Shown one piece after another: positions 38,525 through 46,746 of a stretch of 64,000 bases of DNA (its first letter is position 1; every line of letters begins with the position of its first letter). Origin of the DNA: Clostridium folliculivorans (GTDB lineage: Bacteria > Bacillota > Clostridia > Clostridiales > Clostridiaceae); NCBI RefSeq assembly GCF_024341905.1, contig NZ_BQXY01000005.1, positions 1 to 64,000 of the forward strand, given 5' to 3'. Under the pieces are notes generated by a model that was not told the origin of the DNA, ran no database searches, and saw nothing but the letters and a program-made list of their open reading frames with translations. The position numbers were made by a program, and so were the translations under genes.

Positions 38525-39196
38525 ATGATACAACAACCTAAATATGCAACTCTTCAAAAAGTGAGAAATGACATCAGGACCTATGGAATCACACCTAGAA
38601 TTCCTGGAGGATTTATAAAACCAGAAGATCTTGTTAAGTTTGCTGAAGTGGCTAAAAAATATAATGGTGCAATAAAGATAACCTCAGGTCAAAGAATAGC
38701 TATACTTGGGATAAAAGCAGAGGATGTTGAAAAGGCTTGGCAAGAGCTGGGCATGGAACCGGGGGTAGTATCTGCTTACTCAGTAAAAAATGTTGAGCTT
38801 TGTCCAGCGTCTTTTTGTAAGAGAGCTAAGCAGAATTCGCTAAAGCTTGGAATGAAAATAGAAAAGAGATTTTATGCGGCAGCAGCGCCGAATAGAACTA
38901 AAATCGCTGTTGTAGGTTGCAGAAATTCTTGTACTAGTGCATATTCGAAAGATATTGCTGTTGTTGGAGATAAAGAAGGATATATTGTTACCGCGGGGGG
39001 GAGTTCTGGGTTTTACCCTAAATTACCGCATATAATAGCAGAAAAACTTTCAGATGATGAAGCTTATAATATGGTAGAAGCTATATATGAGTTCTATAAT
39101 AAAGAAGCTGAATTCGGTGAAAAATTAGGTGATTTTATTGAGAGGATATCAATAGAAAGCTTTAAAAACGGCGTTGAACAAATATATAATAAATAA
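38525..39196 (+). CDS. Small siroheme/Fe4S4 nitrite-sulfite reductase-family protein
   Basis: 223 residues, less than half the usual size. N-terminal ferredoxin-like half-domain (TPRIPGGFIKPEDLVKFAEV, IKITSGQRIAI) and a single siroheme-iron-sulfur module with CPASFC and GCRNSC. The first motif has C-x4-C rather than the usual C-x5-C. It looks like one half of the pseudo-symmetric reductases, comparable to small dissimilatory-type or coenzyme-related members. Activity unknown. Start after GTGGGGG. Confidence 0.8.
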   Translation: MIQQPKYATLQKVRNDIRTYGITPRIPGGFIKPEDLVKFAEVAKKYNGAIKITSGQRIAILGIKAEDVEKAWQELGMEPGVVSAYSVKNVELCPASFCKRAKQNSLKLGMKIEKRFYAAAAPNRTKIAVVGCRNSCTSAYSKDIAVVGDKEGYIVTAGGSSGFYPKLPHIIAEKLSDDEAYNMVEAIYEFYNKEAEFGEKLGDFIERISIESFKNGVEQIYNK

Positions 39197-39226
39197 AAAA
39201 ACAAAAAAATTTCTATAAATTTTCAG

Positions 39227-39254
39227 AAAACTTCTATTTTAGAAGTTTTTTTTG
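39227..39254 (+). terminator. Terminator after the small reductase-family gene
   Basis: AAAACTTCTA pairs exactly with TAGAAGTTTT, followed by TTTTG. The 260 bases between this and the Rex-like site show no gene. Confidence 0.8.
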
Positions 39255-39512
39255 TTAAAATGTTGATAAAGGATATTTCTGATAGATATATAACCATATT
39301 TAAAGGTTTTAAATATGAAGTAACTATTCATATAAGAATATCTGGTTCATTTTGTTGCATATACACTCAATTTCAGTGATTATGACAAAATATTAATTTT
39401 ATATAATATTTATTTATATACAGTTTAAAAGTGATATAATTACTTTATGTTTAAAGATTTCAAACGTAAATTTAGTTTATTTTTAACTAGTATATAATTT
39501 TTATAAACTAAT

Positions 39513-39530
39513 TTGTTATAAAATTAACAA
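39513..39530. promoter_or_regulatory. Candidate Rex operator upstream of ptb-buk
   Basis: TTGTTATAAAATTAACAA matches the clostridial Rex consensus TTGTTAA-N4-TTAACAA at all but one half-site base. It lies about 105 bp before the ptb start, in a likely promoter region. Rex represses fermentation genes until NADH rises. Confidence 0.7.
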
Positions 39531-39634
39531 AAAGTACAGTTTTTTAGCTTATGTGATAGCGTTAAATTGCATAAGCTTATCAAGTATAACAGCTATTATG
39601 CTAAACAAAAAAATAAGAAGAGGTGCAGGAATAA

Positions 39635-40540
39635 ATGAGTAAAAATTTTGATGAATTACTATCAAAGCTAAAAGAAGTAACAAAGAAAAAGGTATCTGTA
39701 GCAGTAGCACAAGATGAACCTGTTCTTGAAGCAATTAAAGCAGCAAAAGAAAGAGGGATAGCTGATGCCATATTAGTTGGAGATCAAGCTAAAATAAGAG
39801 AACTTGCAGATAAAATAGGTATGGACCTAAAGGAATACGATCTTATTAATGAACCAGATCCTAAGAAGGCAGCTCTTTATGCGGTTGAATTAGTAGCAAA
39901 GGGAAAAGCTGATATGGTTATGAAAGGCTTAGTTGATACTGCTACTTTCTTAAGAAGTGTACTTAATAAAGAAGTTGGATTAAGAACTGGTAAGCTTATG
40001 TCTCACGTAGCTGTATTTGAGATTGAAGGAATAGACAGATTAATATATCTTACTGATGCGGCTTTCAATACATATCCAGACTTTAAAGCTAAGATAGATA
40101 TATTAAATAATTCAGTTAAAGTTGCTCATGCATGTGGATTAGATCTACCAAAGGTTGCACCAATTTGCGCAGTAGAGGTTGTAAATCCAGATATGGCTGC
40201 TACAGTAGATGCAGCATTACTTTCAAAGATGAATGACAGAGGACAAATAAAGGGTTGTATAGTAGATGGACCTCTTGCTTTCGATAATGCATTATCAGAA
40301 GAAGCTGCACATCATAAGAATGTAACTGGACCTGTTGCAGGAAAAGCGGATATATTCTTATTACCTAATATAGAGACTGCAAATGTTATGTACAAATGTT
40401 TAACTATGACATCAAAGTCTAGAAATGGTGGTATACTAGTTGGAACTTCAGCTCCAGTTATACTAACTTCAAGAGCAGATAGTTTCGAAACAAAAGTAAA
40501 CTCAATTGCTTTAGCAGCATTAGTAGCTAACACTAAATAA
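39635..40540 (+). CDS. ptb: Phosphate butyryltransferase
   Basis: 301 residues, the expected length. It converts butyryl-CoA to butyryl phosphate. The PTA/PTB-family pattern is visible in GIADAILVGDQAKI, MVMKGLVDTATFLRSVL, SHVAVFEI, GPLAFDNALSEEAA and FLLPNIETANVMYKCL. Followed after 71 bases by buk, the classic ptb-buk operon. AAGAGGTG ribosome binding site. Confidence 0.96.
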   Translation: MSKNFDELLSKLKEVTKKKVSVAVAQDEPVLEAIKAAKERGIADAILVGDQAKIRELADKIGMDLKEYDLINEPDPKKAALYAVELVAKGKADMVMKGLVDTATFLRSVLNKEVGLRTGKLMSHVAVFEIEGIDRLIYLTDAAFNTYPDFKAKIDILNNSVKVAHACGLDLPKVAPICAVEVVNPDMAATVDAALLSKMNDRGQIKGCIVDGPLAFDNALSEEAAHHKNVTGPVAGKADIFLLPNIETANVMYKCLTMTSKSRNGGILVGTSAPVILTSRADSFETKVNSIALAALVANTK

Positions 40541-40611
40541 TATTATTTAAAATATTATCTATAGTTTAATTATACTTATTTCCAAATGATATTCTTCAAG
40601 GAGGAAAAATA

Positions 40612-41682
40612 ATGGCTTATAAAATTTTAATAATTAACCCAGGTTCAACTTCCACAAAGATAGGTGTTTATGAAGATGAAAAGGAATTAATAGTAGAAAC
40701 ACTTAGACATTCATCTGAAGAAATAAATGCTTATGCTACAATCTATGATCAATTCCAATTTAGAAAAGACGTAATCTTAAGCATATTAAAGGAAAAGAAT
40801 TTTGATGTAAATACTTTAGATGCTGTAGTAGGCAGAGGTGGAATGCTAAAGCCTATCGCTGGTGGAACTTATGCAGTTAATGAAGTTATGCTTGAAGATT
40901 TAAAAAATGGTGCTCAAGGGCAACATGCTTCAAATCTTGGAGGAATAATAGCTAATGAAATAGCGAGTGAAATAGGAAAACCTGCATTCATAGTAGATCC
41001 AGTTGTTGTTGACGAATTACAAGATGTTGCAAGACTTTCAGGAGTTCCAGAACTTCCTAGAAAAAGTATATTCCATGCCTTAAATCAAAAGGCAGTTGCT
41101 AAGAGATACGCAAAAGAGAACGGTAAAGCATATGAGGATGTTAATTTAGTAGTTGTTCATATGGGTGGAGGAGTTTCAGTAGGAGCTCATAAAAATGGTA
41201 AGATTATTGATGTAAATAATGCATTAGATGGAGAAGGTGCATTTTCACCTGAAAGATCAGGATCAGCACCATCAGGTGACTTAATAAAAATGTGTTTTAG
41301 CGGCAAGTACTCACAAGATGAAATCTATAAAAAGATTGTTGGTAAAGGCGGGTTCGTAGCTTACCTAAATACAAATGATGCAAGAGACGTAGTAAAGTTA
41401 GCTGACGAAGGAAACAGTGAAGCAAAATTAGTATTTGAAGCATTCATGTACCAAGTTTCAAAAGCTATTGGTGAATATGCTGTTGTACTTAAAGGTAAGG
41501 TAGATGCTATAATACTTACAGGTGGAATAGCTTACGGAAAAACAGTTACAGATACAATAACAAGCAATGTAGATTGGATAGCTCCTGTTGTAATTTACCC
41601 AGGAGAAGATGAACTTCTTGCACTGGCTCAAGGAACAATAAGAGTACTAAATGGAGAAGAAGTTGCAAAAGAATATAAATAA
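40612..41682 (+). CDS. buk: Butyrate kinase
   Basis: 356 residues. Acetokinase-family signatures [16 protein letters not shown] and [18 protein letters not shown], plus [14 protein letters not shown] and [12 protein letters not shown]. It makes ATP from butyryl phosphate. A strong AAGGAGG precedes the ATG. Partner of ptb. Confidence 0.97.
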   Translation: MAYKILIINPGSTSTKIGVYEDEKELIVETLRHSSEEINAYATIYDQFQFRKDVILSILKEKNFDVNTLDAVVGRGGMLKPIAGGTYAVNEVMLEDLKNGAQGQHASNLGGIIANEIASEIGKPAFIVDPVVVDELQDVARLSGVPELPRKSIFHALNQKAVAKRYAKENGKAYEDVNLVVVHMGGGVSVGAHKNGKIIDVNNALDGEGAFSPERSGSAPSGDLIKMCFSGKYSQDEIYKKIVGKGGFVAYLNTNDARDVVKLADEGNSEAKLVFEAFMYQVSKAIGEYAVVLKGKVDAIILTGGIAYGKTVTDTITSNVDWIAPVVIYPGEDELLALAQGTIRVLNGEEVAKEYK

Positions 41683-41706
41683 TATTTATAAATAGAGATT
41701 TTTATA

Positions 41707-41753
41707 AGCGCTATAGAGTTCTAGATAAATTAGAATTTTATAGTGCTTTTTAC
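41707..41753 (+). terminator. Terminator after ptb-buk
   Basis: AGCGCTATAGAGTTCTA (41707-41723) pairs, with G-T pairs, to TAGAATTTTATAGTGCT (41731-41747), then TTTTTA. The stretch that follows to 42080 starts with a weak family-B left arm (ACTGCTAATGAAATTATAAG) and otherwise shows nothing I can name. Confidence 0.75.
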
Positions 41754-42080
41754 TGCTAATGAAATTATAAGATTTTTATGTACTTTAAACCTAGATATTT
41801 CAATTATTTTGTTAGTTTTTATATACATATTTTTAGAAATTTATGGTATTATAGTTCTAATTAGATAAATTAACTATTTTATCATTAGAAAAGTTATTTA
41901 TATATGTAGAGATATATTTATATAGATATTAGTAAATTAAATCAATGTGTTTAGAACCGTTAATATTAAATACTTTGGAAGTATTATATAGATACTGTAT
42001 ATGTAATTATTATTAAATGACAATCTATTCACTGCTTGATATATTAATCAAAAAATAAATAAGCAGTAAGGAGGGAAAGA

Positions 42081-42914
42081 ATGAGAACTTCACTAAATAT
42101 AACAAATAAGCTTACGAAATTAGCTGAAATGTCAGGAGATTCAGTTTTTCAAGTGTTAGAGTTTGATGAATTAAATGGAGGCAATGATATCGATTCAGCT
42201 ATAAAGTTTAAATTTATGAAGGATGCAGGAATAAAGCTTAAGCAGATTAGAATAATACTTGAAGATAGTGCTGTCAAGCTTGAATCAGGAGCGCTAAGTT
42301 ATCTTAAGGGAGATATTGAACTTCAAAATAAAGTTGGAGGCGTTTTAGGTTTTGGTAAAAAGCTTATTAATAGTAAGCTTACTGGAGAAACTGTATTTAA
42401 GCCTAGATATGAAGGAACTGGAGAAATATTTTTAGAACCTTCATTTGGACATTATGCTTTGTTAGAATTGGAAGACGAAGAAGTAATTGTGGATGATGGA
42501 GTATTTTATGCTTGTGAAGATAGTATAGAAATAGGCGCGGCTATGCAAAAGTCTATATCTTCAATGATATTAGGTAATGAAGGTTTGTTTCAAACAAAAA
42601 TAAGTGGTAGCGGGATTGTAGTTCTTGAAATACCAGTTCCCGAAAATGAAATATTCAAGTGCAGGCTTTCAAATGATACTTTGAAGGTTGATGGTAACTT
42701 TGCTATATTAAGAACAGGGGGAATTGAGTTTACAGTGGAAAAATCCTCAAAGTCAATTATTGGCTCAGCCACTAGCGGAGAAGGTTTTCTTAATGTTTAT
42801 AAAGGGACTGGTGAGGTATGGTTAGTACCTACAAAAGTTATTTACGATAGATTAGGTGCAATTGGATTAAATAATATGACCAATCCTTCAGGTAGCTATG
42901 ATAATGAACAATAG
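42081..42914 (+). CDS. AIM24-family protein
   Basis: 277 residues of repeated beta-strands typical of the AIM24/TIGR00266-like fold: GALSYLKGDIELQNK, ETVFKPRYEGTGEIFLEP, FQTKISGSGIVVLEI, FLNVYKGTGEVWLVPT. Homologues exist in bacteria and mitochondria, with no defined enzymatic role. Monocistronic, after AAGGAGGG. Confidence 0.8.
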   Translation: MRTSLNITNKLTKLAEMSGDSVFQVLEFDELNGGNDIDSAIKFKFMKDAGIKLKQIRIILEDSAVKLESGALSYLKGDIELQNKVGGVLGFGKKLINSKLTGETVFKPRYEGTGEIFLEPSFGHYALLELEDEEVIVDDGVFYACEDSIEIGAAMQKSISSMILGNEGLFQTKISGSGIVVLEIPVPENEIFKCRLSNDTLKVDGNFAILRTGGIEFTVEKSSKSIIGSATSGEGFLNVYKGTGEVWLVPTKVIYDRLGAIGLNNMTNPSGSYDNEQ

Positions 42915-43092
42915 GAAACTTAATTAATGAAAAATATATAATTTATAATTTAAGCTTTAACCTTAATAACAAGATGTAATGATTTCAAGTTTTGTGATAA
43001 AATAAAACTATTGATGTTATCTTGATAAATAATGAGAATGAGTGTAGATTTAAAGTTTTAGCTGATTTTGTAAAATTGAGGAGGTGAGCGGA

Positions 43093-43212
43093 ATGGATCT
43101 TATGACTACAGTTGTTGTTGTTTTCCTTGCTGCGTTTGCAATTGTTGGAGTTTATGTTACTGTAAAAAGTGAGCAATTTAAGCATGAAGAAATGAAGAAT
43201 AATAATAAATAA
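43093..43212 (+). CDS. Small membrane protein, 39 residues
   Basis: ATG 43093 follows GAGGAGGTGAG. The product MDLMTTVVVVFLAAFAIVGV continues with YVTVKSEQFK and a charged Asn/Lys tail: one transmembrane helix, then a short cytoplasmic tail. Ends just before its own terminator. No family recognised, but the strong ribosome binding site and terminator make it credible. Confidence 0.65.
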   Translation: MDLMTTVVVVFLAAFAIVGVYVTVKSEQFKHEEMKNNNK

Positions 43213-43221
43213 ATATACATA

Positions 43222-43248
43222 AATGCAGGATTTATCCTGCATTTTTAT
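43222..43248 (+). terminator. Terminator after the 39-residue gene
   Basis: AATGCAGGA pairs with TCCTGCATT around a 4-base loop, followed by TTTTATA. Confidence 0.85.
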
Positions 43249-43265
43249 ATTTTATTTGTCATATA

Positions 43266-43302
43266 TGGATGTAGGATTCCATTACGAAGTGGTACATCCA
43301 TA
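43266..43302 (+). repeat. Short dispersed repeat, family A copy 2, with flanking inverted repeat
   Basis: TGGATGTA (43266-43273) is the reverse complement of TACATCCA (43293-43300). The loop contains ATTACGAAGTGG, the shared core. It lies 35 bases before the tautomerase start and could form a hairpin in its leader. Confidence 0.55.
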
Positions 43303-43336
43303 ACCGTATAAAAAGGCTTCAAGAGGAGGATTTATA

Positions 43337-43681
43337 ATGCCATTTATTGATTCAAAAGTAACTGTAAAGTTAACAGAAGAGAAAAAGGATAAAATAAAGG
43401 ATGAGCTTGGGAAATTAATAGAACTGATTCCTGGAAAAAGTGAACAGTGGTTAATGGTAGGATTCCAAGATGAATACCCATTATATTTTAAAGGTGATAA
43501 ATTAGAATATGGGGCTTTTATAGAGGTGAAGATATTTGGAAGTACATCTAAAGAAGCTTTAAGTAAGCTAACAAAGGCTATATGTGAGCTTTATGAAGAG
43601 GAGCTTTCAATAAGCAAAGAATCAATATATGTAAAGTATGAAGAAGTAAATAACTGGGGGTGGAATGGAGAAAACTTTTAG
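43337..43681 (+). CDS. MIF/tautomerase-family protein
   Basis: 114 residues. Pro immediately after Met (MPFIDSKVTVKLTEEKK) is the catalytic base of the MIF tautomerase family, and the C-terminal NNWGWNG matches the NVGWN-type end of MIF. Probably a phenylpyruvate or keto-enol tautomerase; substrate unknown. Confidence 0.85.
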   Translation: MPFIDSKVTVKLTEEKKDKIKDELGKLIELIPGKSEQWLMVGFQDEYPLYFKGDKLEYGAFIEVKIFGSTSKEALSKLTKAICELYEEELSISKESIYVKYEEVNNWGWNGENF

Positions 43682-43757
43682 ATTAAGGTTTTAATTTGAA
43701 AATAAACTAATCAACATCTTAAAGTTTTCTCATACTATGAGATGCATATACGCAAAA

Positions 43758-43788
43758 AAACTGAAGAAAAGAACTTCAGTTTTTTTTA
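43758..43788. terminator. Bidirectional terminator
   Basis: AAACTGAAG pairs with CTTCAGTTT around a 7-base loop, with A- and T-runs on both sides. Serves the tautomerase (+) and the ABC permease (-). Confidence 0.8.
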
Positions 43789-43792
43789 TATA

Positions 43793-44455
43793 TTACAAAT
43801 CTGCTAGGGCAAATTTTTTCTCAACAAATTTAAAACCTGTAGTAAAGAATGTTGTCATTATAAGATACATTACTGATGCCATAAAAAATATCTCTAAAGG
43901 TCTAAAAGATACATTAGCCATATGTTGAGCATTGTTCATCAAGTCTGTCATAGCTATAGTTGATACTAAAGCTGTATCTTTAAGTAATGCTATAAATTCA
44001 TTTGCAACAGCTGGAAGCATACGACCTAAACTTTGTGGAAGTATTATATAAAATACTGTTTGTATGAAGTTAAGTCCTTCTGTTTGAGCTGCTTCCCATT
44101 GGTTTTTATTTACTGATAACATAGCTCCTCTTATAGCTTCAGCTACATATGCAGATATATTTATACTTAGTCCTAATATAGCAGCTTCAAATGAAGTGAG
44201 TGTTATATTTACTTCTGGAAGTCCAAAATAGATTATGAAAAGTAGAATCATTAAGGGAATTCCTCTAAAGAACCAAGTATAGAATGTTCCTATTGACTTT
44301 AGTATTTTATTTTTTGAAAGCTTCATTAAAACAACTATGAAAGCTAATAATAATCCACATAAAATTGATATAACTGTAAGTTCTATTGTTCTTAAACAAC
44401 CTTCCAATAATATGGGAAGATATGTTGAAATGATTTCGACTTTCATAAAAAACAA
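43793..44455 (-). CDS. Polar amino-acid ABC transporter permease
   Basis: 220 residues, about five transmembrane helices, HisM/GlnP family. The EAA-type loop reads SVNKNQWEAAQTEGLNFIQT. Starts 21 bases after the binding-protein gene. The gene for the ATPase that normally completes the operon is missing; transcription ends right after this gene. Confidence 0.9.
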   Translation of the reverse strand: MFFMKVEIISTYLPILLEGCLRTIELTVISILCGLLLAFIVVLMKLSKNKILKSIGTFYTWFFRGIPLMILLFIIYFGLPEVNITLTSFEAAILGLSINISAYVAEAIRGAMLSVNKNQWEAAQTEGLNFIQTVFYIILPQSLGRMLPAVANEFIALLKDTALVSTIAMTDLMNNAQHMANVSFRPLEIFFMASVMYLIMTTFFTTGFKFVEKKFALADL

Positions 44456-44476
44456 CCTTTCTGTAAATGATATAAA

Positions 44477-45283
44477 TTATTTTGAAGATGTAATGTCTTC
44501 ACCAAACCAAGTTTTTGATATCTTTGCAAGAGTTCCGTCTTCTTGCATTTCTTTTATTACTTTATCAAAAGTAGTCTTAAGATCTTTATCTTCTTGTCTA
44601 AGTCCTATAGCTATAGGTTCTGTAGCAACTGATTTATCTAAAACTTTGTAAGTGTCAGCTTTTTCTTTTATATAATATCTTGCAACTAATTCATCTACCA
44701 CAACTGCATCTATACGACCTATTTGCAAGTCTTGAAGTGCAGCAATGTTTTCATCATATAATTTTGTATCTTTAAAAGTAGACTTTGTATCTTTTATAGC
44801 ATCTTCGCTTGTGCTACCTTTTTGAACTCCAACTGTTTTACCTTTAAGGTCATCTGGTGAAGTTATAGAAGTGTTATCCTTCTTTACTACAACTACTTGT
44901 CTTTCATTTAGGTATGGAGTTGAAAATGCAATTTCTTTTTCTCTTTCTGGTGTTACGCTCATTGCTGAAATTATTACATCAAATTTCTTTTGCTTTAAGC
45001 CTGGTATTATACCATCCCAGTTATAAGGCATAAATTTTATTTCTTTATTTGTACGTTTTGCTATTTCTTTTGCCATATCTATGTCGAAACCTTGAAGTTC
45101 ACCTTTGCTGTTTTTAAAGCCCATTGGTGGAAAAGAATCGTCTAACCCAACTACTATAGTGTTTGCAGCATTAGAATCAGTAGAATCCTTTTTAGTTTGT
45201 CCGCAACTTATTAATGATAATGAAATAGCTGTAATAGCTACAACTGATAATAATCTCTTAACAATTTTATTCATAATTAACAT
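44477..45283 (-). CDS. Amino-acid ABC transporter substrate-binding lipoprotein
   Basis: 268 residues. The lipobox SLISCG (Cys about 27) marks a lipid anchor. SBP_bac_3 domain with GLDDSFPPMGFKNSKGELQGFDIDMAKEI-type start, MPYNWDGIIPGL, VGVQKGSTSED and RIDAVVVDELVARYYI. Likely a cystine, glutamine or other polar amino-acid binder; the ligand is not determinable by eye. Confidence 0.9.
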   Translation of the reverse strand: MLIMNKIVKRLLSVVAITAISLSLISCGQTKKDSTDSNAANTIVVGLDDSFPPMGFKNSKGELQGFDIDMAKEIAKRTNKEIKFMPYNWDGIIPGLKQKKFDVIISAMSVTPEREKEIAFSTPYLNERQVVVVKKDNTSITSPDDLKGKTVGVQKGSTSEDAIKDTKSTFKDTKLYDENIAALQDLQIGRIDAVVVDELVARYYIKEKADTYKVLDKSVATEPIAIGLRQEDKDLKTTFDKVIKEMQEDGTLAKISKTWFGEDITSSK

Positions 45284-45423
45284 CCTCCTGAGTAACTGAT
45301 AATTATATTATACTTTATTGTGTTAAAGTTGTAAAGTGATAAATAAATAAAAATATAACCAATTGCTAAAAGATATGGTAAAGTTCAATATAAGGTGTTA
45401 AAATACTGATGTGAGGTGATTAC

Positions 45424-45729
45424 ATGAGCAATTATGAATCAAAGCTAAAAAATGAGGATATGGACTATTTTTTCGAAGCTATATTAAGTTTAGAAAATAT
45501 AGAAGAATGCTATAGATTTTTTGAAGATGTAGCTACAATAAATGAAATAAAGGCTTTAGTACAGAGACTACAAGTAGCGGCTATGCTTAAGGAAAAGAAA
45601 ACATATACTGAAATAGCTAGTGATACTGGAGCTAGTACTGCTACTATAAGTAGAGTTAATAGATGTTTGAATTATGGTAGTGACGGATATAATACAGTAT
45701 TAGAAAGATTAAATAAGAACAATAAGTAA
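45424..45729 (+). CDS. yerC: YerC/YecD TrpR-like DNA-binding protein
   Basis: 101 residues with a TrpR-fold helix-turn-helix (EIKALVQRLQVAAML, YTEIASDTGASTATISRVNR). Matches the YerC/YecD family of small repressor-like proteins. It begins after GAGGTG and is divergent from the amino-acid ABC genes, which it could regulate, although no operator was identified. Confidence 0.88.
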   Translation: MSNYESKLKNEDMDYFFEAILSLENIEECYRFFEDVATINEIKALVQRLQVAAMLKEKKTYTEIASDTGASTATISRVNRCLNYGSDGYNTVLERLNKNNK

Positions 45730-45759
45730 TAAAACAATGTTTTACTTATAATTACATAT

Positions 45760-45885
45760 ACCTACATTCACTTTCAGCTTTCGGTAATTTATATTATATT
45801 TATCAAATGTGGATACAAGTGATGTAGTTCTGTAGGTTTGTTAAAAGCCGCCATCAATATAAGGATGGTGGCTTTTAATATTTTT
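45760..45885 (+). ncRNA. Candidate small RNA or leader with terminator hairpin
   Basis: CTACATTCACTT (45762-45773) pairs with AAGTGATGTAG (45817-45827), with one bulge. A strong terminator follows: TTAAAAGCCGCCATC (45841-45855) with GATGGTGGCTTTTAA (45863-45877) and TATTTTTTA. It could be an independent RNA or simply the yerC 3' end. No known family recognised, and it lacks T-box sequences. Confidence 0.35.
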
Positions 45886-46057
45886 TATTGTAGAGGAAGG
45901 TATAAAATTTTCAAGCTACATTACCTTAGAAATTTAAATAGTTTTAAAAGTTTATTAGAGCTATACAGTAAAAAACAAAACTTATTCGTCTGCCAAACTT
46001 TCCTTATATGCATCCAGAAAGGCAGATACGCAAGAAAATCACTTTGGTAATTTTTTT
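45886..46057 (+). repeat. Family-B dispersed repeat, copy 2
   Basis: The left arm TATTGTAGAGGAAGGTATAA and right arm AGAGCTATACAGTA form an imperfect palindrome, then AAACTTATTCGTCTGCC and GAAAGGCAGATACG follow. Closely related to the copy at 49731-49870. It directly abuts the previous terminator. Confidence 0.6.
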
Positions 46058-46067
46058 AAAATAAGTA

Positions 46068-46096
46068 TTGATAACGTAACAATGTTTTGTTATACT
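46068..46096 (+). promoter_or_regulatory. Promoter with inverted repeat between -35 and -10 (yhbD operon)
   Basis: TTGATA (46068-46073), a 17-base spacer and TATACT (46091-46096). TAACAA (46077-46082) and TTGTTA (46087-46092) form an inverted repeat inside the spacer. The first gene of the operon has a MerR-like helix-turn-helix, and MerR proteins bind exactly there, which suggests autoregulation. Confidence 0.55.
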
Positions 46097-46116
46097 ATAT
46101 CCAAGGAGGAATGAAA

Positions 46117-46734
46117 ATGGAAGAAAATTTGATATCAAAAAAAGAATTATTAGAACTTACTGGCATATCTTATGGCCAGTTATATAGATGGAAAAGGAAG
46201 AATTTAATACCTGAGGAGTGGTTTATAAAGAAATCTTCATTTACAGGACAAGAGACCTATTTTCCAAGGGATAAAATATTAGATAGGATAAATAGAATTG
46301 TTGAAATGAAAGATGACGTTTCTTTAGATGATTTAGCTGAAAGGTTTCAAGGCAGCTCTATATCCTCTAAATTTTATGTAGAAGATATAGTGAAAAGAAA
46401 CATTGTTACGCAACATGTTCTAGATATGTACAAAAATAGTTTCATGTTGAAAGATGAGTTAAGTTCAGATGATATAGTCTTTTTAGCATTATATAAATAC
46501 TTGTTGGAACAAGGAAACTTGAATCTAGATGAAATTAATTTTACAATAAAAGGATTAATAGAAAATTATAGTAATATAAAGGATAAGGATTATGAACTTG
46601 TATTTGTACGAAAGATGGGTGTTGGAATAGGAATATTAGCAGATTCAGCAAATATTATATTAGGTGATGGTAAGGTCTTAGAGAGAGTTAACTTAAGTAG
46701 TTTCTCAGAAAAAATAATTACTAATTTAGCATAG
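46117..46734 (+). CDS. yhbD: YhbD-family (DUF4004) protein with MerR-like N-terminus
   Basis: 206 residues from ATG 46117, with AAGGAGGA ahead of it. The N-terminus (ISKKELLELTGISYGQLYRW, then TYFPRDKILDRI) resembles a winged MerR-type DNA-binding domain; the rest is helical. In B. subtilis yhbD precedes two bactofilin genes, yhbE and yhbF, and the same order is seen here. Likely the operon regulator. Confidence 0.8.
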   Translation: MEENLISKKELLELTGISYGQLYRWKRKNLIPEEWFIKKSSFTGQETYFPRDKILDRINRIVEMKDDVSLDDLAERFQGSSISSKFYVEDIVKRNIVTQHVLDMYKNSFMLKDELSSDDIVFLALYKYLLEQGNLNLDEINFTIKGLIENYSNIKDKDYELVFVRKMGVGIGILADSANIILGDGKVLERVNLSSFSEKIITNLA

Positions 46735-46746
46735 GAGGTTAGGGGT

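Noticed and set aside
42035..42055. TTGATATATTAATCAA as a further site of the HPr-sigma-54 activator
   Set aside because: The spacer is six bases, not seven, and no -24/-12 promoter follows.
45760..45885. T-box leader upstream of yhbD
   Set aside because: No T-box sequence or specifier loop, and the downstream gene is not an aminoacyl-tRNA or amino-acid gene.
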